A DNA stretch of 64,000 bases from Bradyrhizobium sp. BR13661 (lineage in GTDB: Bacteria; Pseudomonadota; Alphaproteobacteria; Rhizobiales; Xanthobacteraceae), in NCBI RefSeq assembly GCF_029892425.1, contig NZ_JARXWB010000010.1:124001-188000 (forward strand). Reading direction: 5' to 3'. The notes under the pieces were generated by a model. It saw nothing but the letters and a program-made list of their open reading frames with translations. It made no database searches and was not told the origin of the DNA. Of this stretch, positions 15,880 through 24,544 are shown piece after piece. Within the stretch, counting starts at the first letter, position 1; the number at the start of each line of letters is the position of its first letter. A program made the position numbers and the translations under genes.

Positions 15880-17277
15880 ATGCCAGCGCTGCGCGCGGAC
15901 GCGGACGAGATTCGCACCCTGTTTTCCCGCGCCATGTCGGACATGTACCGGGCCGAAGTGCCGCAATACGGCACTCTGATGGAGCTCGTCGACGACACCA
16001 ATCGCGAAACGTTGCGCCAGCACGAGCAGCTTCGAGCGAGCCTCGAGCGGAACGATGAACTCGAGCGGTTGAACGTCGAGCGTCACGGCGCCATTCGCCT
16101 GGGGCGCGCGGACGAATTGCTCAACATGCGTCGCGTCTTTGCCGTGTTGGGGATGCACCCGGTCGGCTATTATGATCTGTCGGTGGCCGGCGTGCCCGTT
16201 CATGCCACGGCCTTTCGGCCGATCGACGATGCCGCGCTCCGGCGCAACCCGTTCCGGGTATTCACCTCGCTGTTGCGCCTCGACCTGATCGAGGATGAGA
16301 CCCTTCGTGCCCAGGCGGAGCGAATCCTTGGCGAGCGCCACATCTTTACGCCGCGCACGCTCGAGCTCGTCAGCATTTTCGAATCCGAGGGCCACTTGAC
16401 CGTCGCACAGGCGGAGGAGTTTGTGCGCGAAGCCCTCGATACCTTCCGTTGGCATAGCGAAGCGACGGTGAGCCTTGAGGTCTACAAGCAGCTCCATGAC
16501 GCCCATCGACTGATCGCCGACGTGGTGAGCTTCAGAGGCCCTCACATCAACCATCTGACACCGCGCACGCTGGACATTGATGCCGTCCAGGCCGCGATGC
16601 CACGACGCGGCATTGCGCCGAAGGCGGTCATCGAAGGGCCACCGCACCGCGACTGCCCGATCCTGCTGCGCCAGACCAGCTTCAAGGCGCTCGAGGAGCC
16701 GATCCTGTTCGAGCAGGCAAATGCCGCGAAGGTCGCCGGGACGCATACGGCCCGCTTCGGTGAGATCGAGCAGCGCGGCGCCGCTCTCACGCCCAAAGGC
16801 CGCGAGCTCTACGACCGATTGCTCGCCTCCGTGCGGCAGGCGGGCGCGACCGCGCGCGACTACGACACCGAACTGACGGAACGATTCAAAGCGTTTCCGG
16901 ACGATTGGTCGGAGCTTCACGCACAGCGGCTCGCCTTCTTCCGCTATTCGGCGACGCATGCAGGCATTGAGGCCTCCAAGAGGCAGGCACCGCCATCCAG
17001 CCTCGATGATTTGGTGGCTGCGGGCTTCCTGCGCTACGATCCGATCGTCTACGAGGATTTCCTCCCCGTGAGCGCGGCAGGAATCTTCCAGTCGAATCTC
17101 GGCACCGAACAGCAGCAGAACTACGCTGCGCGATCCAACCGGGCTGCGTTCGAAACTGCCCTCGGTGCCAAGGTTCACGACGAAATGAAGCTTTATGCGC
17201 AGGCGGAAAGGGATTCGCTGGAGCAAGCTCTGGTCCAGCTCGGGTCACCGCACCTCGCACGCCGGGCCATGGCCTGA
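15880..17277 (+). CDS. hglS: 2-oxoadipate dioxygenase/decarboxylase, HglS/YdcJ family (465 aa)
   Basis: The enzyme converts 2-oxoadipate, with O2, to D-2-hydroxyglutarate and CO2, using Fe(II), in the glutarate-independent lysine route known from Pseudomonas putida. Strongly conserved blocks are present: ERHGAIRLG (His69, Arg73), GYYDLSVAGVPVHATAFRP, RGPHINHLTPRTLDID (His225), ARFGEIEQRGAALTPKGR (Glu295) and YEDFLPVSAAGIFQSNLG. The positions agree within one or two residues with the metal ligands His70, His226 and Glu294 reported for HglS. The ATG at 15880 follows GGAG; an ATG at 15868 is the alternative. It is the first gene of the plus-strand operon. Confidence 0.87.
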   Translation: MPALRADADEIRTLFSRAMSDMYRAEVPQYGTLMELVDDTNRETLRQHEQLRASLERNDELERLNVERHGAIRLGRADELLNMRRVFAVLGMHPVGYYDLSVAGVPVHATAFRPIDDAALRRNPFRVFTSLLRLDLIEDETLRAQAERILGERHIFTPRTLELVSIFESEGHLTVAQAEEFVREALDTFRWHSEATVSLEVYKQLHDAHRLIADVVSFRGPHINHLTPRTLDIDAVQAAMPRRGIAPKAVIEGPPHRDCPILLRQTSFKALEEPILFEQANAAKVAGTHTARFGEIEQRGAALTPKGRELYDRLLASVRQAGATARDYDTELTERFKAFPDDWSELHAQRLAFFRYSATHAGIEASKRQAPPSSLDDLVAAGFLRYDPIVYEDFLPVSAAGIFQSNLGTEQQQNYAARSNRAAFETALGAKVHDEMKLYAQAERDSLEQALVQLGSPHLARRAMA

Positions 17278-17313
17278 TCGAACCGCACTTTAACCGTCCA
17301 AGGGAAAAACGCC

Positions 17314-18876
17314 ATGACGACCACAGCCCAAACCGCAACCCGCACCGTCAACTCCCTGGCGGGCGAGGCCGACGCGCTCCTGAGCTCACTCGGCGTCAAG
17401 CGCAGCCGCTACACCGGCGGCCAGCTGATTGCAAGATCGCCGATCACCGGCGAGATCACGGGCCATGTCAACGAGATCGGTGCCGCCGACGCCCAGGCGG
17501 CAATCGACAAGGCACATGCGGCCTTCCTCGAATGGCGACTGGTGCCGGCGCCGAAGCGCGGCGAGCTCGTCCGCCTGCTGGGCGAGGAGTTGCGCGCCAA
17601 CAAGCAGGCGCTTGGCAGGCTCGTATCGATCGAGGCCGGCAAGATTGCCTCCGAGGGCCTCGGCGAAGTCCAGGAGATGATCGATATCTGCGACTTCGCG
17701 GTCGGCCTGTCGCGCCAGCTCTATGGCCTAACCATCGCAACCGAGCGCAGCGAGCATCGGATGATGGAAAGCTGGCATCCGCTCGGCGTCACTGGGATCA
17801 TCTCGGCGTTCAACTTCCCGGTCGCGGTATGGTCCTGGAACGCAGCGCTGGCGCTGATTTGCGGCAATAGCATCGTCTGGAAACCGTCCGAGAAGACGCC
17901 GCTGACCGCCCTTGCCACGGAAGCGCTGTTCGATCGCGCGCTGGAGCGCTTCAAAGCGGAAGGCGGCAAGGCACCGGAGGCGCTGTCCGCCGTTCTCTTC
18001 GGGGGTCGCGAGATCGGTGAAATCCTCGTCGATCACGCCAAGGTCCCGCTGGTGTCGGCGACCGGCTCGACCGCAATGGGGCGCATCGTCGGCCCGCGGC
18101 TGGCAAAACGCTTTGCGCGCGCGATCCTCGAGCTCGGTGGCAACAACGCCGCCATTGTCGCGCCGACGGCCGACCTCGACCTGACGCTACGCGGCGTCGC
18201 GTTCGCCGCCATGGGCACTGCAGGCCAGCGCTGCACGACGCTGCGACGCCTCTTCGTTCACGACAGCGTCTACGACACGTTCGTGCCGCGACTGAAGCGC
18301 GCCTATGAGTCCGTGACCATCGGCGACCCGCTCAAGGACGGCACCCTAGTCGGTCCGCTGATCGACGCCGCAGCCTTCGCCTCGATGCAGAAGGCGCTGA
18401 GCGAGGCGCGTGCCGAAGGCAGCAAGGTGTTCGGCGGCGAGCGCGTTCTCTCCGGCGGCGCCGATGCGGCGTATTATGTCCGCCCGGCGCTGGTCGAGAT
18501 CGCAGAACAAACCGGGCCCGTCGTGCACGAAACCTTCGCGCCCATTCTCTACGTAATCAAGTATCACGACTTCAATGCGGTGCTCGATTTGCACAATGCG
18601 GTCCCGCAGGGCCTCTCGTCCTCGATCTTCACCAACGACCTCCGCGAAGCCGAATCCTTCCTGTCGGTGCGAGGATCGGATTGCGGCATCGCCAACGTCA
18701 ATATCGGTCCATCCGGCGCCGAAATCGGCGGCGCTTTTGGAGGCGAGAAGGAAACCGGCGGTGGACGCGAGTCGGGCTCGGATGCTTGGAAGGCTTACAT
18801 GCGCCGCGCAACCAACACGGTCAATTTTGGCCGGACTTTGCCGCTCGCCCAGGGCGTCAAGTTCGACGTGGCGTAG
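17314..18876 (+). CDS. amaB: ALDH7-family aldehyde dehydrogenase, aminoadipate semialdehyde/P6C type (520 aa)
   Basis: It would oxidise 2-aminoadipate 6-semialdehyde (in equilibrium with 1-piperideine-6-carboxylate) to 2-aminoadipate with NAD+. The aldehyde dehydrogenase machinery is complete: Asn167 (AFNFPV), Lys190 (WKPSEKTPL), Glu273 (LELGGNNA) and nucleophile Cys307 (GTAGQRCTTLRR). The Arg-Cys-Thr-Thr context and C-terminal GSDAWKAYMRR are ALDH7/AmaB features. The start has AAGGGA upstream. It lies 36 bp after the HglS-type gene and 11 bp before the aminotransferase, so the three form an operon. Substrate assignment rests on family plus context. Confidence 0.85.
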   Translation: MTTTAQTATRTVNSLAGEADALLSSLGVKRSRYTGGQLIARSPITGEITGHVNEIGAADAQAAIDKAHAAFLEWRLVPAPKRGELVRLLGEELRANKQALGRLVSIEAGKIASEGLGEVQEMIDICDFAVGLSRQLYGLTIATERSEHRMMESWHPLGVTGIISAFNFPVAVWSWNAALALICGNSIVWKPSEKTPLTALATEALFDRALERFKAEGGKAPEALSAVLFGGREIGEILVDHAKVPLVSATGSTAMGRIVGPRLAKRFARAILELGGNNAAIVAPTADLDLTLRGVAFAAMGTAGQRCTTLRRLFVHDSVYDTFVPRLKRAYESVTIGDPLKDGTLVGPLIDAAAFASMQKALSEARAEGSKVFGGERVLSGGADAAYYVRPALVEIAEQTGPVVHETFAPILYVIKYHDFNAVLDLHNAVPQGLSSSIFTNDLREAESFLSVRGSDCGIANVNIGPSGAEIGGAFGGEKETGGGRESGSDAWKAYMRRATNTVNFGRTLPLAQGVKFDVA

Positions 18877-18887
18877 AGGACCGTTTG

Positions 18888-20117
18888 ATGAACGCGCCCT
18901 TCCCCGGTTCAACGTCATTCCGCCCCTCCCACCGCCTTTCGTCGATTGGCGTGTCGGAGATCCTGAAAATCAGTGGGCTCGCCGCGGAGATGAAGCGAGA
19001 AGGCCGCGACGTCATCATCCTCGGTGCAGGCGAGCCTGACTTCGATACGCCGGACTTCATCAAGGATGCAGCCGAGCGCGCCATGCGCGCCGGCGCGACC
19101 AAGTACACCGCTCTTGACGGCACGCCCGAACTCAAGGCTGCGATCCGCACCAAGTTCAAGCGGGACAACGGGCTCGATTTCGCGCAAGACGAGATCACCG
19201 TGTCAGCCGGAGCCAAGCAGGTTCTGTTCAACGCCATGATGGCAACGATCAACCCCGGCGACGAGGTCATCATCCCGACGCCGTTCTGGGTGACCTACGC
19301 CGACATCGTAGCGATCGTCGGTGGCACGCCGGTGCTGGTGCCTTGTTCGGAAGCCAACGGCTTTCGGCTTTCAGCCGAAGATCTCGAGCGAGCAATCACG
19401 CCCCGCACGCGATGGGTCATGCTGAACTCGCCGTCGAATCCATCCGGTGCGGCCTATGCGGAGGCCGATTACCGGCCGATCCTCGACGTGCTCCTCGCGC
19501 ATCCGCAGGTCTGGCTGATGGTGGACGACATCTATGAGCACATCGTCTATGACGGCTTTCGCTTCGCCACGCCGGCGGCAATCGAGCCGGCTCTGCGCAA
19601 CCGGACGCTGACCATCAACGGCGTCTCGAAGGCCTATGCGATGACCGGCTGGCGCATTGGCTACGGCGGCGGGCCAAGTGCTCTGATCCGAGCGATGGCC
19701 GTCGTCCAGAGCCAGTCGACATCCTGCCCTTCGTCGGTTAGTCAGGCCGCAGCGATCGAGGCGCTGAATGGCCCTCAAGATTTTGTCCACGACTGCTGCC
19801 GGTCCTTTCAGGAACGGCGCGATCTTGTCGTCGGCGCACTGAACAGGATCGATGGCATCACCTGCCGCGTGCCCGAGGGTGCCTTCTATACGTTTGCGAG
19901 TTGCGCCGGTCTGATGGGCAAGACGGCGTCCGACGGACAACGGATCGAGAGCGATACGGCGTTCACCGAATATCTTCTGCGCACCGCCGGTGTCGCGGTT
20001 GTCCCAGGTTCGGCGTTCGGTCTCGCGCCCTATTTCAGGATTTCCTACGCGACCTCCGCCGTCGAACTCGAAGATGCGTGTCGACGCATCACACGCGCAG
20101 CTTCGGAACTCTCGTGA
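18888..20117 (+). CDS. Class I aminotransferase, probable 2-aminoadipate aminotransferase (409 aa)
   Basis: A fold-type I PLP enzyme of the aspartate/aromatic subgroup. It has the Schiff-base Lys248 in NGVSKAYAMTGWRIGYG, the PLP-phosphate region SAGAKQVLF, NSPSNPSGAAY and the substrate-carboxylate Arg in PYFRISYA. It begins MNAPFPGSTSF at the ATG preceded by GAGGA, 11 bp after the ALDH gene. In this operon it would move the amino group of 2-aminoadipate to 2-oxoglutarate, giving the 2-oxoadipate that HglS uses. An aspartate aminotransferase annotation is the conservative alternative. Confidence 0.8.
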   Translation: MNAPFPGSTSFRPSHRLSSIGVSEILKISGLAAEMKREGRDVIILGAGEPDFDTPDFIKDAAERAMRAGATKYTALDGTPELKAAIRTKFKRDNGLDFAQDEITVSAGAKQVLFNAMMATINPGDEVIIPTPFWVTYADIVAIVGGTPVLVPCSEANGFRLSAEDLERAITPRTRWVMLNSPSNPSGAAYAEADYRPILDVLLAHPQVWLMVDDIYEHIVYDGFRFATPAAIEPALRNRTLTINGVSKAYAMTGWRIGYGGGPSALIRAMAVVQSQSTSCPSSVSQAAAIEALNGPQDFVHDCCRSFQERRDLVVGALNRIDGITCRVPEGAFYTFASCAGLMGKTASDGQRIESDTAFTEYLLRTAGVAVVPGSAFGLAPYFRISYATSAVELEDACRRITRAASELS

Positions 20118-20304
20118 ACGCGCAACCAGTCAAGTTGCCGTGGACGACAACAGCCCTGCCGCCTTTGACCATCATCGCGGCGACCACCTGGTCCGCGGCC
20201 AGCTTGCTGGCACTGTAATCAAAGACGACCGCGGCTCCTTCAGCCAAGATCCGGGCGGCGATTTCGGCACCGCTCTCCTTGGGCGCCCGTTGGGCGTCGC
20301 CAAA
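20089..20304 (-). pseudogene. Possible remnant of an NAD(P)-binding dehydrogenase
   Basis: On the minus strand, overlapping the aminotransferase 3' end, an open frame reads GAAVVFDYSASKLAADQVV and then MVKGGRAVVVHGNLTG. This resembles the Rossmann portion of a zinc-type alcohol dehydrogenase, cut at both ends. It adjoins the integrase remnant, so a rearrangement scar is plausible. A chance antisense frame cannot be excluded. Confidence 0.25.
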
Positions 20305-20311
20305 GAGCACT

Positions 20312-20589
20312 TTGTCGAATACAACGGCAAGCCCGTTCTCTCGGTCAAGAAGGCCTTCAGGACGGTGGTCAAGCTCGCCAAGATCGACACCACCGTCGAG
20401 AACGTCACCCCCCACACGGCGGCGACATGGTTGATGCACCAGGGCGTCGATCTATGGACGGCGGCCGGCTATCTGGGCATGACGGTGGAAGTGCTGGAAC
20501 GGGTATATGGCCATCATCACCCGGATCATTTGGCAGACGCGGTTCGGGGCATCACGGCCAAGCGGCCCATGAAAAAAGCCGTGGTCTGA
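20312..20589 (+). pseudogene. Tyrosine-recombinase (integrase) C-terminal remnant
   Basis: About 90 residues match the C-terminal catalytic domain of a phage-type integrase: LSVKKAFRTVVKLAKI, then TPHTAATWLMHQGVDLWTAAG and the tyrosine motif LERVYGHHHPDH. The N-terminal and core-binding parts are absent. The family usually has a PHTLRHTAATW-type segment carrying the catalytic arginine. Here the text is PHTAATW, which suggests an in-frame loss of four residues including that arginine. It ends 63 bp from the 3' end of tRNA-Pro, a favoured integration site. It is inactive by any reading. Confidence 0.75.
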
Positions 20590-20652
20590 TATCAATCTTG
20601 GGCTATTTCTTGGGCTTGAAAAAAGTGCAAAACGCTAAGTATCTGAAATTCT

Positions 20653-20729
20653 TGGTCGGAGTGGCAGGATTCGAACCTGCGACCCCTGCGTCCCGAACGC
20701 AGTGCTCTACCGGGCTGAGCCACACTCCG
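20653..20729 (-). tRNA. tRNA-Pro (anticodon CGG)
   Basis: A full cloverleaf reads on the minus strand. The acceptor is CGGAGTG/CACTCCG, with a D arm, anticodon stem CTGCG/CGCAG with loop TTCGGGA (anticodon CGG, G37), T arm GCAGG-TTCGAAT-CCTGC, discriminator A and encoded CCA at 20653-20655. It appears intact and functional. Its 3' end faces the integrase remnant. Confidence 0.95.
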
Positions 20730-20797
20730 ACAAGAGGCCGGCTTATAGCGTCGGGTTTGGCGCACCGCAAGCGGCCGAGACGAGGAATTTTGTCCCT

Positions 20798-21787
20798 GTG
20801 AAAACGGGTCTTGAAACACTGGTTTTACCGGCCGGCGAGGCCGGCGCGGAAGCTGCCGCCCGGACCCTGGCCGCCGGCGGGCTGGTCGCGTTTCCGACCG
20901 AGACGGTCTACGGGCTCGGCGCCGACGCCGCCAATGCCACGGCGGTCGCCCACATCTACAGCGCCAAAGGCCGGCCGGCCTTCAATCCGCTGATCGCCCA
21001 TGTCCCCGATCTCGCGGCGGCACGGCGGATCGGCCGGTTCGATGCGCGCGCTCTGAAGCTTGCGGAGGCATTCTGGCCGGGGCCGCTGACGCTGGTGGTG
21101 CCGAAGACGGACGATTGCCCTGTGGCCGATCTCGCCACGGCCGGCCTCGACACCGTCGCGATCCGCATTCCCGCCCACCCCGTGGCGGAGGCGATCCTGC
21201 GCGCCTTTGGCGGGGCCGTGGTGGCGCCATCCGCGAATATCTCCGGCCACGTCTCGCCGACGCTGGCGGCGCATGTCGAAAGCGATCTTGCCGGGCGCAT
21301 CGACCTGATCATCGACGGCGGGCCGGTTGCGGTCGGCGTCGAATCGACCATCGTCGGCTGCCTCAACGCGCCGATGCTGCTGCGGCCCGGCGGGCTCTCG
21401 CGCGAACGGATCGAGGCTGTGCTTGGCGCGCCGCTCGCAAGGCCGCCTGTCGAGGCCGAGAGCGACGACAGCCAGCCGCTGGCGCCGGGCATGCTGGCGT
21501 CGCATTACGCGCCGCGCGCGATGGTTCGGCTGCGCGCGCAAGACGTTGCGCCAGGCGAAGCGCTGCTGGCGTTCGGCCCCGATTGCCTGCCCGGCCAGGA
21601 GGCCGCCGCCGCTGTCATGAATTTGTCGCCCGCGGCTGATCTCGACGAAGCCGCCGCCAATCTGTTCGGCTATCTTCGGGCGCTTGATGCGAAGGCGCCC
21701 AAAGCGATTGCCGTCATGGCCATCCCCGAACAGGATCTGGGCGAAGCAATCAACGACCGGCTGCGTCGCGCGGCGGTTGCGCGCTAG
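20798..21787 (+). CDS. tsaC: L-threonylcarbamoyladenylate synthase, Sua5/YwlC type (329 aa)
   Basis: It makes threonylcarbamoyl-AMP from threonine, bicarbonate and ATP for t6A37 modification of tRNAs reading ANN codons. The YrdC domain is clear (AFPTETVYGLGADA, SAKGRPAFNPLI, PSANISGHVSPT), and a C-terminal Sua5 domain follows (LAPGMLASHYAPRA...). This makes it the long Sua5 form rather than short TsaC. The start is uncertain; GTG at 20798 (VKTGLETLVLP) gives the family N-terminus, with GAGGA somewhat far upstream. It begins 68 bp beyond tRNA-Pro on the opposite strand. Confidence 0.9.
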   Translation: MKTGLETLVLPAGEAGAEAAARTLAAGGLVAFPTETVYGLGADAANATAVAHIYSAKGRPAFNPLIAHVPDLAAARRIGRFDARALKLAEAFWPGPLTLVVPKTDDCPVADLATAGLDTVAIRIPAHPVAEAILRAFGGAVVAPSANISGHVSPTLAAHVESDLAGRIDLIIDGGPVAVGVESTIVGCLNAPMLLRPGGLSRERIEAVLGAPLARPPVEAESDDSQPLAPGMLASHYAPRAMVRLRAQDVAPGEALLAFGPDCLPGQEAAAAVMNLSPAADLDEAAANLFGYLRALDAKAPKAIAVMAIPEQDLGEAINDRLRRAAVAR

Positions 21788-21810
21788 AACGCGGAATGAG
21801 AGAAGACGAC

Positions 21811-23238
21811 ATGAACATCAATCAATCCGCCGCCCCTCCCCTTGCGCCCGAGCTGATCGACCAATTCCGCAAAATCGTCGGCGACAAGCACGCGATTACT
21901 GACGTGACCGATATCCAGGCCTACGTCACCGAGGAGCGCAATCTGTTCCACGGCCGCTCGCCGCTGGTGCTGCGCCCGGGCTCGACGGCGGAAGTCTCCG
22001 CGATCTGCAAGCTCGCGAACGAGCACAAGATCGCCCTGGTGCCGCAGGGCGGCAACACCGGCCTTGTCGGCGGGCAGACGCCGCACAATGGCGAGGTGGT
22101 GGTGTCGCTGCGGCGGCTGGACAAGATCCGCGAGGTCGACACGGCGTCCAACACCATGACGTGCGAGGCCGGCGTCGTGCTGCAGATCGCGCAAGCGAAG
22201 GCCGCAGACGTGGACCGGCTGTTTCCGCTCTCGCTCGGCGCAGAGGGAAGCTGCACCATCGGCGGCAACCTCTCGACCAATGCCGGCGGCACCGCGGCGC
22301 TCGCCTATGGCGTGGCGCGCGAGATGGCGCTCGGGCTGGAAGTGGTGCTCGCCGACGGGCGCGTGCTCAACGTGCTGTCGAAGCTGAAGAAGGACAACAC
22401 CGGCTATAATCTGCACAATCTCTTCATCGGCGCGGAAGGCACGCTCGGCATCATCACCGCGGCGACCCTAAAACTGTTTCCGAAGCCGCGGGCGATCGAG
22501 ACCGCCTATGTCGGGCTGAAGTCGCCGGCAGCGGCGCTAAAATTGCTGACGATCGCGCAGAGCGAAGCCGCAAACGCGCTGACGAGCTTCGAGCTGCTGT
22601 CGGAGATGGCGGTCGATTTCTCGGTCCGCCACGGCATCGACGTGCGCGATCCACTTGCCGAGAAGCATCCCTGGTACGTGCTGATGGAGCTGTCCTCTCC
22701 TGGTGACGATGCTCGCACGCCGCTGGAGACGATCCTCGCCCGCGCCATGGAGGAGGAGATCGTCGACGACGCCGTGATCGCGGCCAATCTCAGCCAGCGC
22801 AACGGCTTCTGGAAGCTGCGCGAGGAGATGTCGTCGGCGCAGAAGCCCGAAGGCGGCTCGATCAAGCACGATATCTCCGTTCCGGTCGCCGCCGTGCCCG
22901 CCTTCATCGAGGAAGCCAACGCCGCCGTGGTCAAGCTCATCCCCGGCGCGCGGCCGGTGCCGTTCGGCCATCTCGGCGACGGCAATCTGCATTACAACGT
23001 CAGCCAGCCCATCGGCGCCAATACGGCGGATTATCTGGCGCGCTGGCACGAGATGAACGCCGTGGTGTTCGAGATCGTGCTGCGCATGGGCGGCTCGATC
23101 TCGGCCGAGCACGGCATCGGCGTGCTCAAGCGCGACGAGCTGCCTGAGGTGAAGGACAAGACCGCAATCGAGCTGATGCGACAGATCAAGGCGATGCTCG
23201 ATCCGCACGGCATCATGAATCCGGGAAAGGTGCTGTGA
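21811..23238 (+). CDS. FAD-linked oxidase, D-2-hydroxyglutarate dehydrogenase type (475 aa)
   Basis: A VAO/PCMH-type flavoprotein: FAD-binding block VPQGGNTGLVGGQTP, then SLGAEGSCTIGGNLSTNAGG, the metal-site motif GHLGDGNLHYN and the C-terminal SAEHGIGVLKR and DPHGIMNPGKVL. These are the marks of the D-2-hydroxyglutarate/D-lactate dehydrogenase group. Oxidation of D-2-hydroxyglutarate to 2-oxoglutarate is the best fit and would complete the lysine route next door. The ATG at 21811 has GAGAGAAG upstream. It sits 23 bp after sua5 and overlaps the following acetyltransferase by four bases (GTGA). Confidence 0.82.
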   Translation: MNINQSAAPPLAPELIDQFRKIVGDKHAITDVTDIQAYVTEERNLFHGRSPLVLRPGSTAEVSAICKLANEHKIALVPQGGNTGLVGGQTPHNGEVVVSLRRLDKIREVDTASNTMTCEAGVVLQIAQAKAADVDRLFPLSLGAEGSCTIGGNLSTNAGGTAALAYGVAREMALGLEVVLADGRVLNVLSKLKKDNTGYNLHNLFIGAEGTLGIITAATLKLFPKPRAIETAYVGLKSPAAALKLLTIAQSEAANALTSFELLSEMAVDFSVRHGIDVRDPLAEKHPWYVLMELSSPGDDARTPLETILARAMEEEIVDDAVIAANLSQRNGFWKLREEMSSAQKPEGGSIKHDISVPVAAVPAFIEEANAAVVKLIPGARPVPFGHLGDGNLHYNVSQPIGANTADYLARWHEMNAVVFEIVLRMGGSISAEHGIGVLKRDELPEVKDKTAIELMRQIKAMLDPHGIMNPGKVL

Positions 23239-23672
23239 CCGTGGCTGCTCTGACTGTTGATGCGATCAATGAAGCTGACATCGAGACCGTCGTTGCGCTG
23301 TGGCAGCGCTGCGGCCTGACGCGGCCCTGGAACGATCCGCATGCCGACATCGCGCTGGCGCGGCGGCGGGACAATTCCACCGTGCTGATCGGTCGCGACA
23401 ATGGCGCGATCGTCGCGACAATCATGGTCGGCCATGACGGCCATCGCGGCTGGGTCTACTACGTCGCGGTCGATCCTGACGGGCGCAAGCGCGGCTATGG
23501 CCGGGCGATCATGGCAGCCGCCGAAGACTGGCTGCGTGCGGCCGGCATCGCCAAGCTGCAGCTGCTGGTCCGCCGCGAGAATGCGCAGGCCAATGCGTTC
23601 TATCAGTCGCTGGGCTTCGAGGAATCGACCTCGGTGATGTTCCAGAAGTGGCTCGACGGCCGCGAACACTGA
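23235..23672 (+). CDS. GNAT-family N-acetyltransferase, YpeA-like (145 aa)
   Basis: A single GNAT domain with the acetyl-CoA loop DPDGRKRGYGRAIM (R/Q-x-x-G-x-G/A pattern) near residue 80-92 and the C-terminal NAQANAFYQSLGFEES. The early WNDPHADI block resembles E. coli YpeA. The GTG start overlaps the stop of the flavoenzyme, so translation is probably coupled. Substrate unknown. Confidence 0.82.
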   Translation: MTVAALTVDAINEADIETVVALWQRCGLTRPWNDPHADIALARRRDNSTVLIGRDNGAIVATIMVGHDGHRGWVYYVAVDPDGRKRGYGRAIMAAAEDWLRAAGIAKLQLLVRRENAQANAFYQSLGFEESTSVMFQKWLDGREH

Positions 23673-23681
23673 AAGACAGCC

Positions 23682-24263
23682 ATGACCATTTCCGACCGCG
23701 TCCGCATCAAGGACGTCCGCGTGCTCTCGAACGGCTGGACCACGCTGAAGAACACCACGTTCGACTACCGGCGCGCCAATGGCGCGTGGCAGACGCAGCA
23801 CCGTGAGACCTATGAGCGCGACAACGCGGCCGCCGTGCTGCCCTACAACCGTGCCGGGCGCACCGTGATCCTGGTGAAGCAGTTTCGCTTGCCGGCGTTC
23901 ATCCGCGGATATGACGACCTGCTGATCGAGGCGGCCGCCGGCGTGCTGGACGACGCCGCGCCCGAGGTGCGCATCCGCGCCGAAGCCGAAGAAGAAACCG
24001 GCTATCGCCTGCACCACGTCCACAAGGTGTTCGAGGCCTTCATGAGCCCCGGCGCCGTCACCGAAAAACTGCATTTCTTCGTCGCCGAGTACGAGCCGGG
24101 AATGCGGGTCAGCGACGGCGGCGGGCTCGAGCACGAGGGCGAGGATATCGAGGTGCTGGAAATCGGCATCGACGAGGCGCTGGCGATGATCGCCGACGGG
24201 CGGATCATCGACGCCAAGGCGATCATGCTGCTGCAATACGCGGCGCTGCATATTTTCAGGTGA
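23682..24263 (+). CDS. nudK: Nudix hydrolase, GDP-mannose pyrophosphatase NudK-like (193 aa)
   Basis: The Nudix box GVLDDAAPEVRIRAEAEEET fits the G-x5-E-x7-R-E-U-x-E-E-x-G-U pattern, with Ala in place of the Arg-Glu pair's first position. The N-terminal WTTLKNTTFDY and LPYNRAGRTVILVKQFRLP are typical of the NudK/ADP-ribose pyrophosphatase group. It would cleave nucleotide sugars such as GDP-mannose to GMP and sugar phosphate. It follows the GNAT gene by 9 bp, at the end of the sua5-flavoenzyme-GNAT-nudK run. Confidence 0.82.
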   Translation: MTISDRVRIKDVRVLSNGWTTLKNTTFDYRRANGAWQTQHRETYERDNAAAVLPYNRAGRTVILVKQFRLPAFIRGYDDLLIEAAAGVLDDAAPEVRIRAEAEEETGYRLHHVHKVFEAFMSPGAVTEKLHFFVAEYEPGMRVSDGGGLEHEGEDIEVLEIGIDEALAMIADGRIIDAKAIMLLQYAALHIFR

Positions 24264-24270
24264 GTTACCT

Positions 24271-24423
24271 TCCCTTCTCCCCTTGCGGGAGAAGGTGGCG
24301 CGAAGCGCCGGATGAGGGGTATGTCTCCACGGACTCCCAGAGCAGTGGGACACGCGGAGAGATACCCCTCACCCGTCTCGCCGCTATCGCGGCGAGCCAC
24401 CCTCTCCCGCAAGGGGAGAGGGT
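24271..24423. repeat. Palindromic intergenic element (ctcccct-tgcgggag type)
   Basis: The left end TCTCCCCTTGCGGGAGAAGG and the right end CCTCTCCCGCAAGGGGAGAG are inverted copies, and each is itself a small hairpin. Inner pairs (GATGAGGGGTAT / ATACCCCTCA) add to the fold. It follows nudK and may end transcription. Confidence 0.7.
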
Positions 24424-24544
24424 TAACCGCACCGACGTCTCACCATCTTCATCTGCAATTCTGTCCTGCGCCACCGCTCCCCCCGTTGAGCAAACCGCCG
24501 ACTATCTCTAGTCTGGCTCTAACCAAGAACCAGGAGACGCGCCC

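Noticed and set aside
6420..20729. tRNA-Pro as the attachment site for both ends of the 6.6-20.1 kb locus
   Set aside because: The fragment at 6420-6464 matches tRNA-Lys, not the tRNA-Pro 3' end, and no second tRNA-Pro fragment was seen, so one simple island with two matching ends is not supported.
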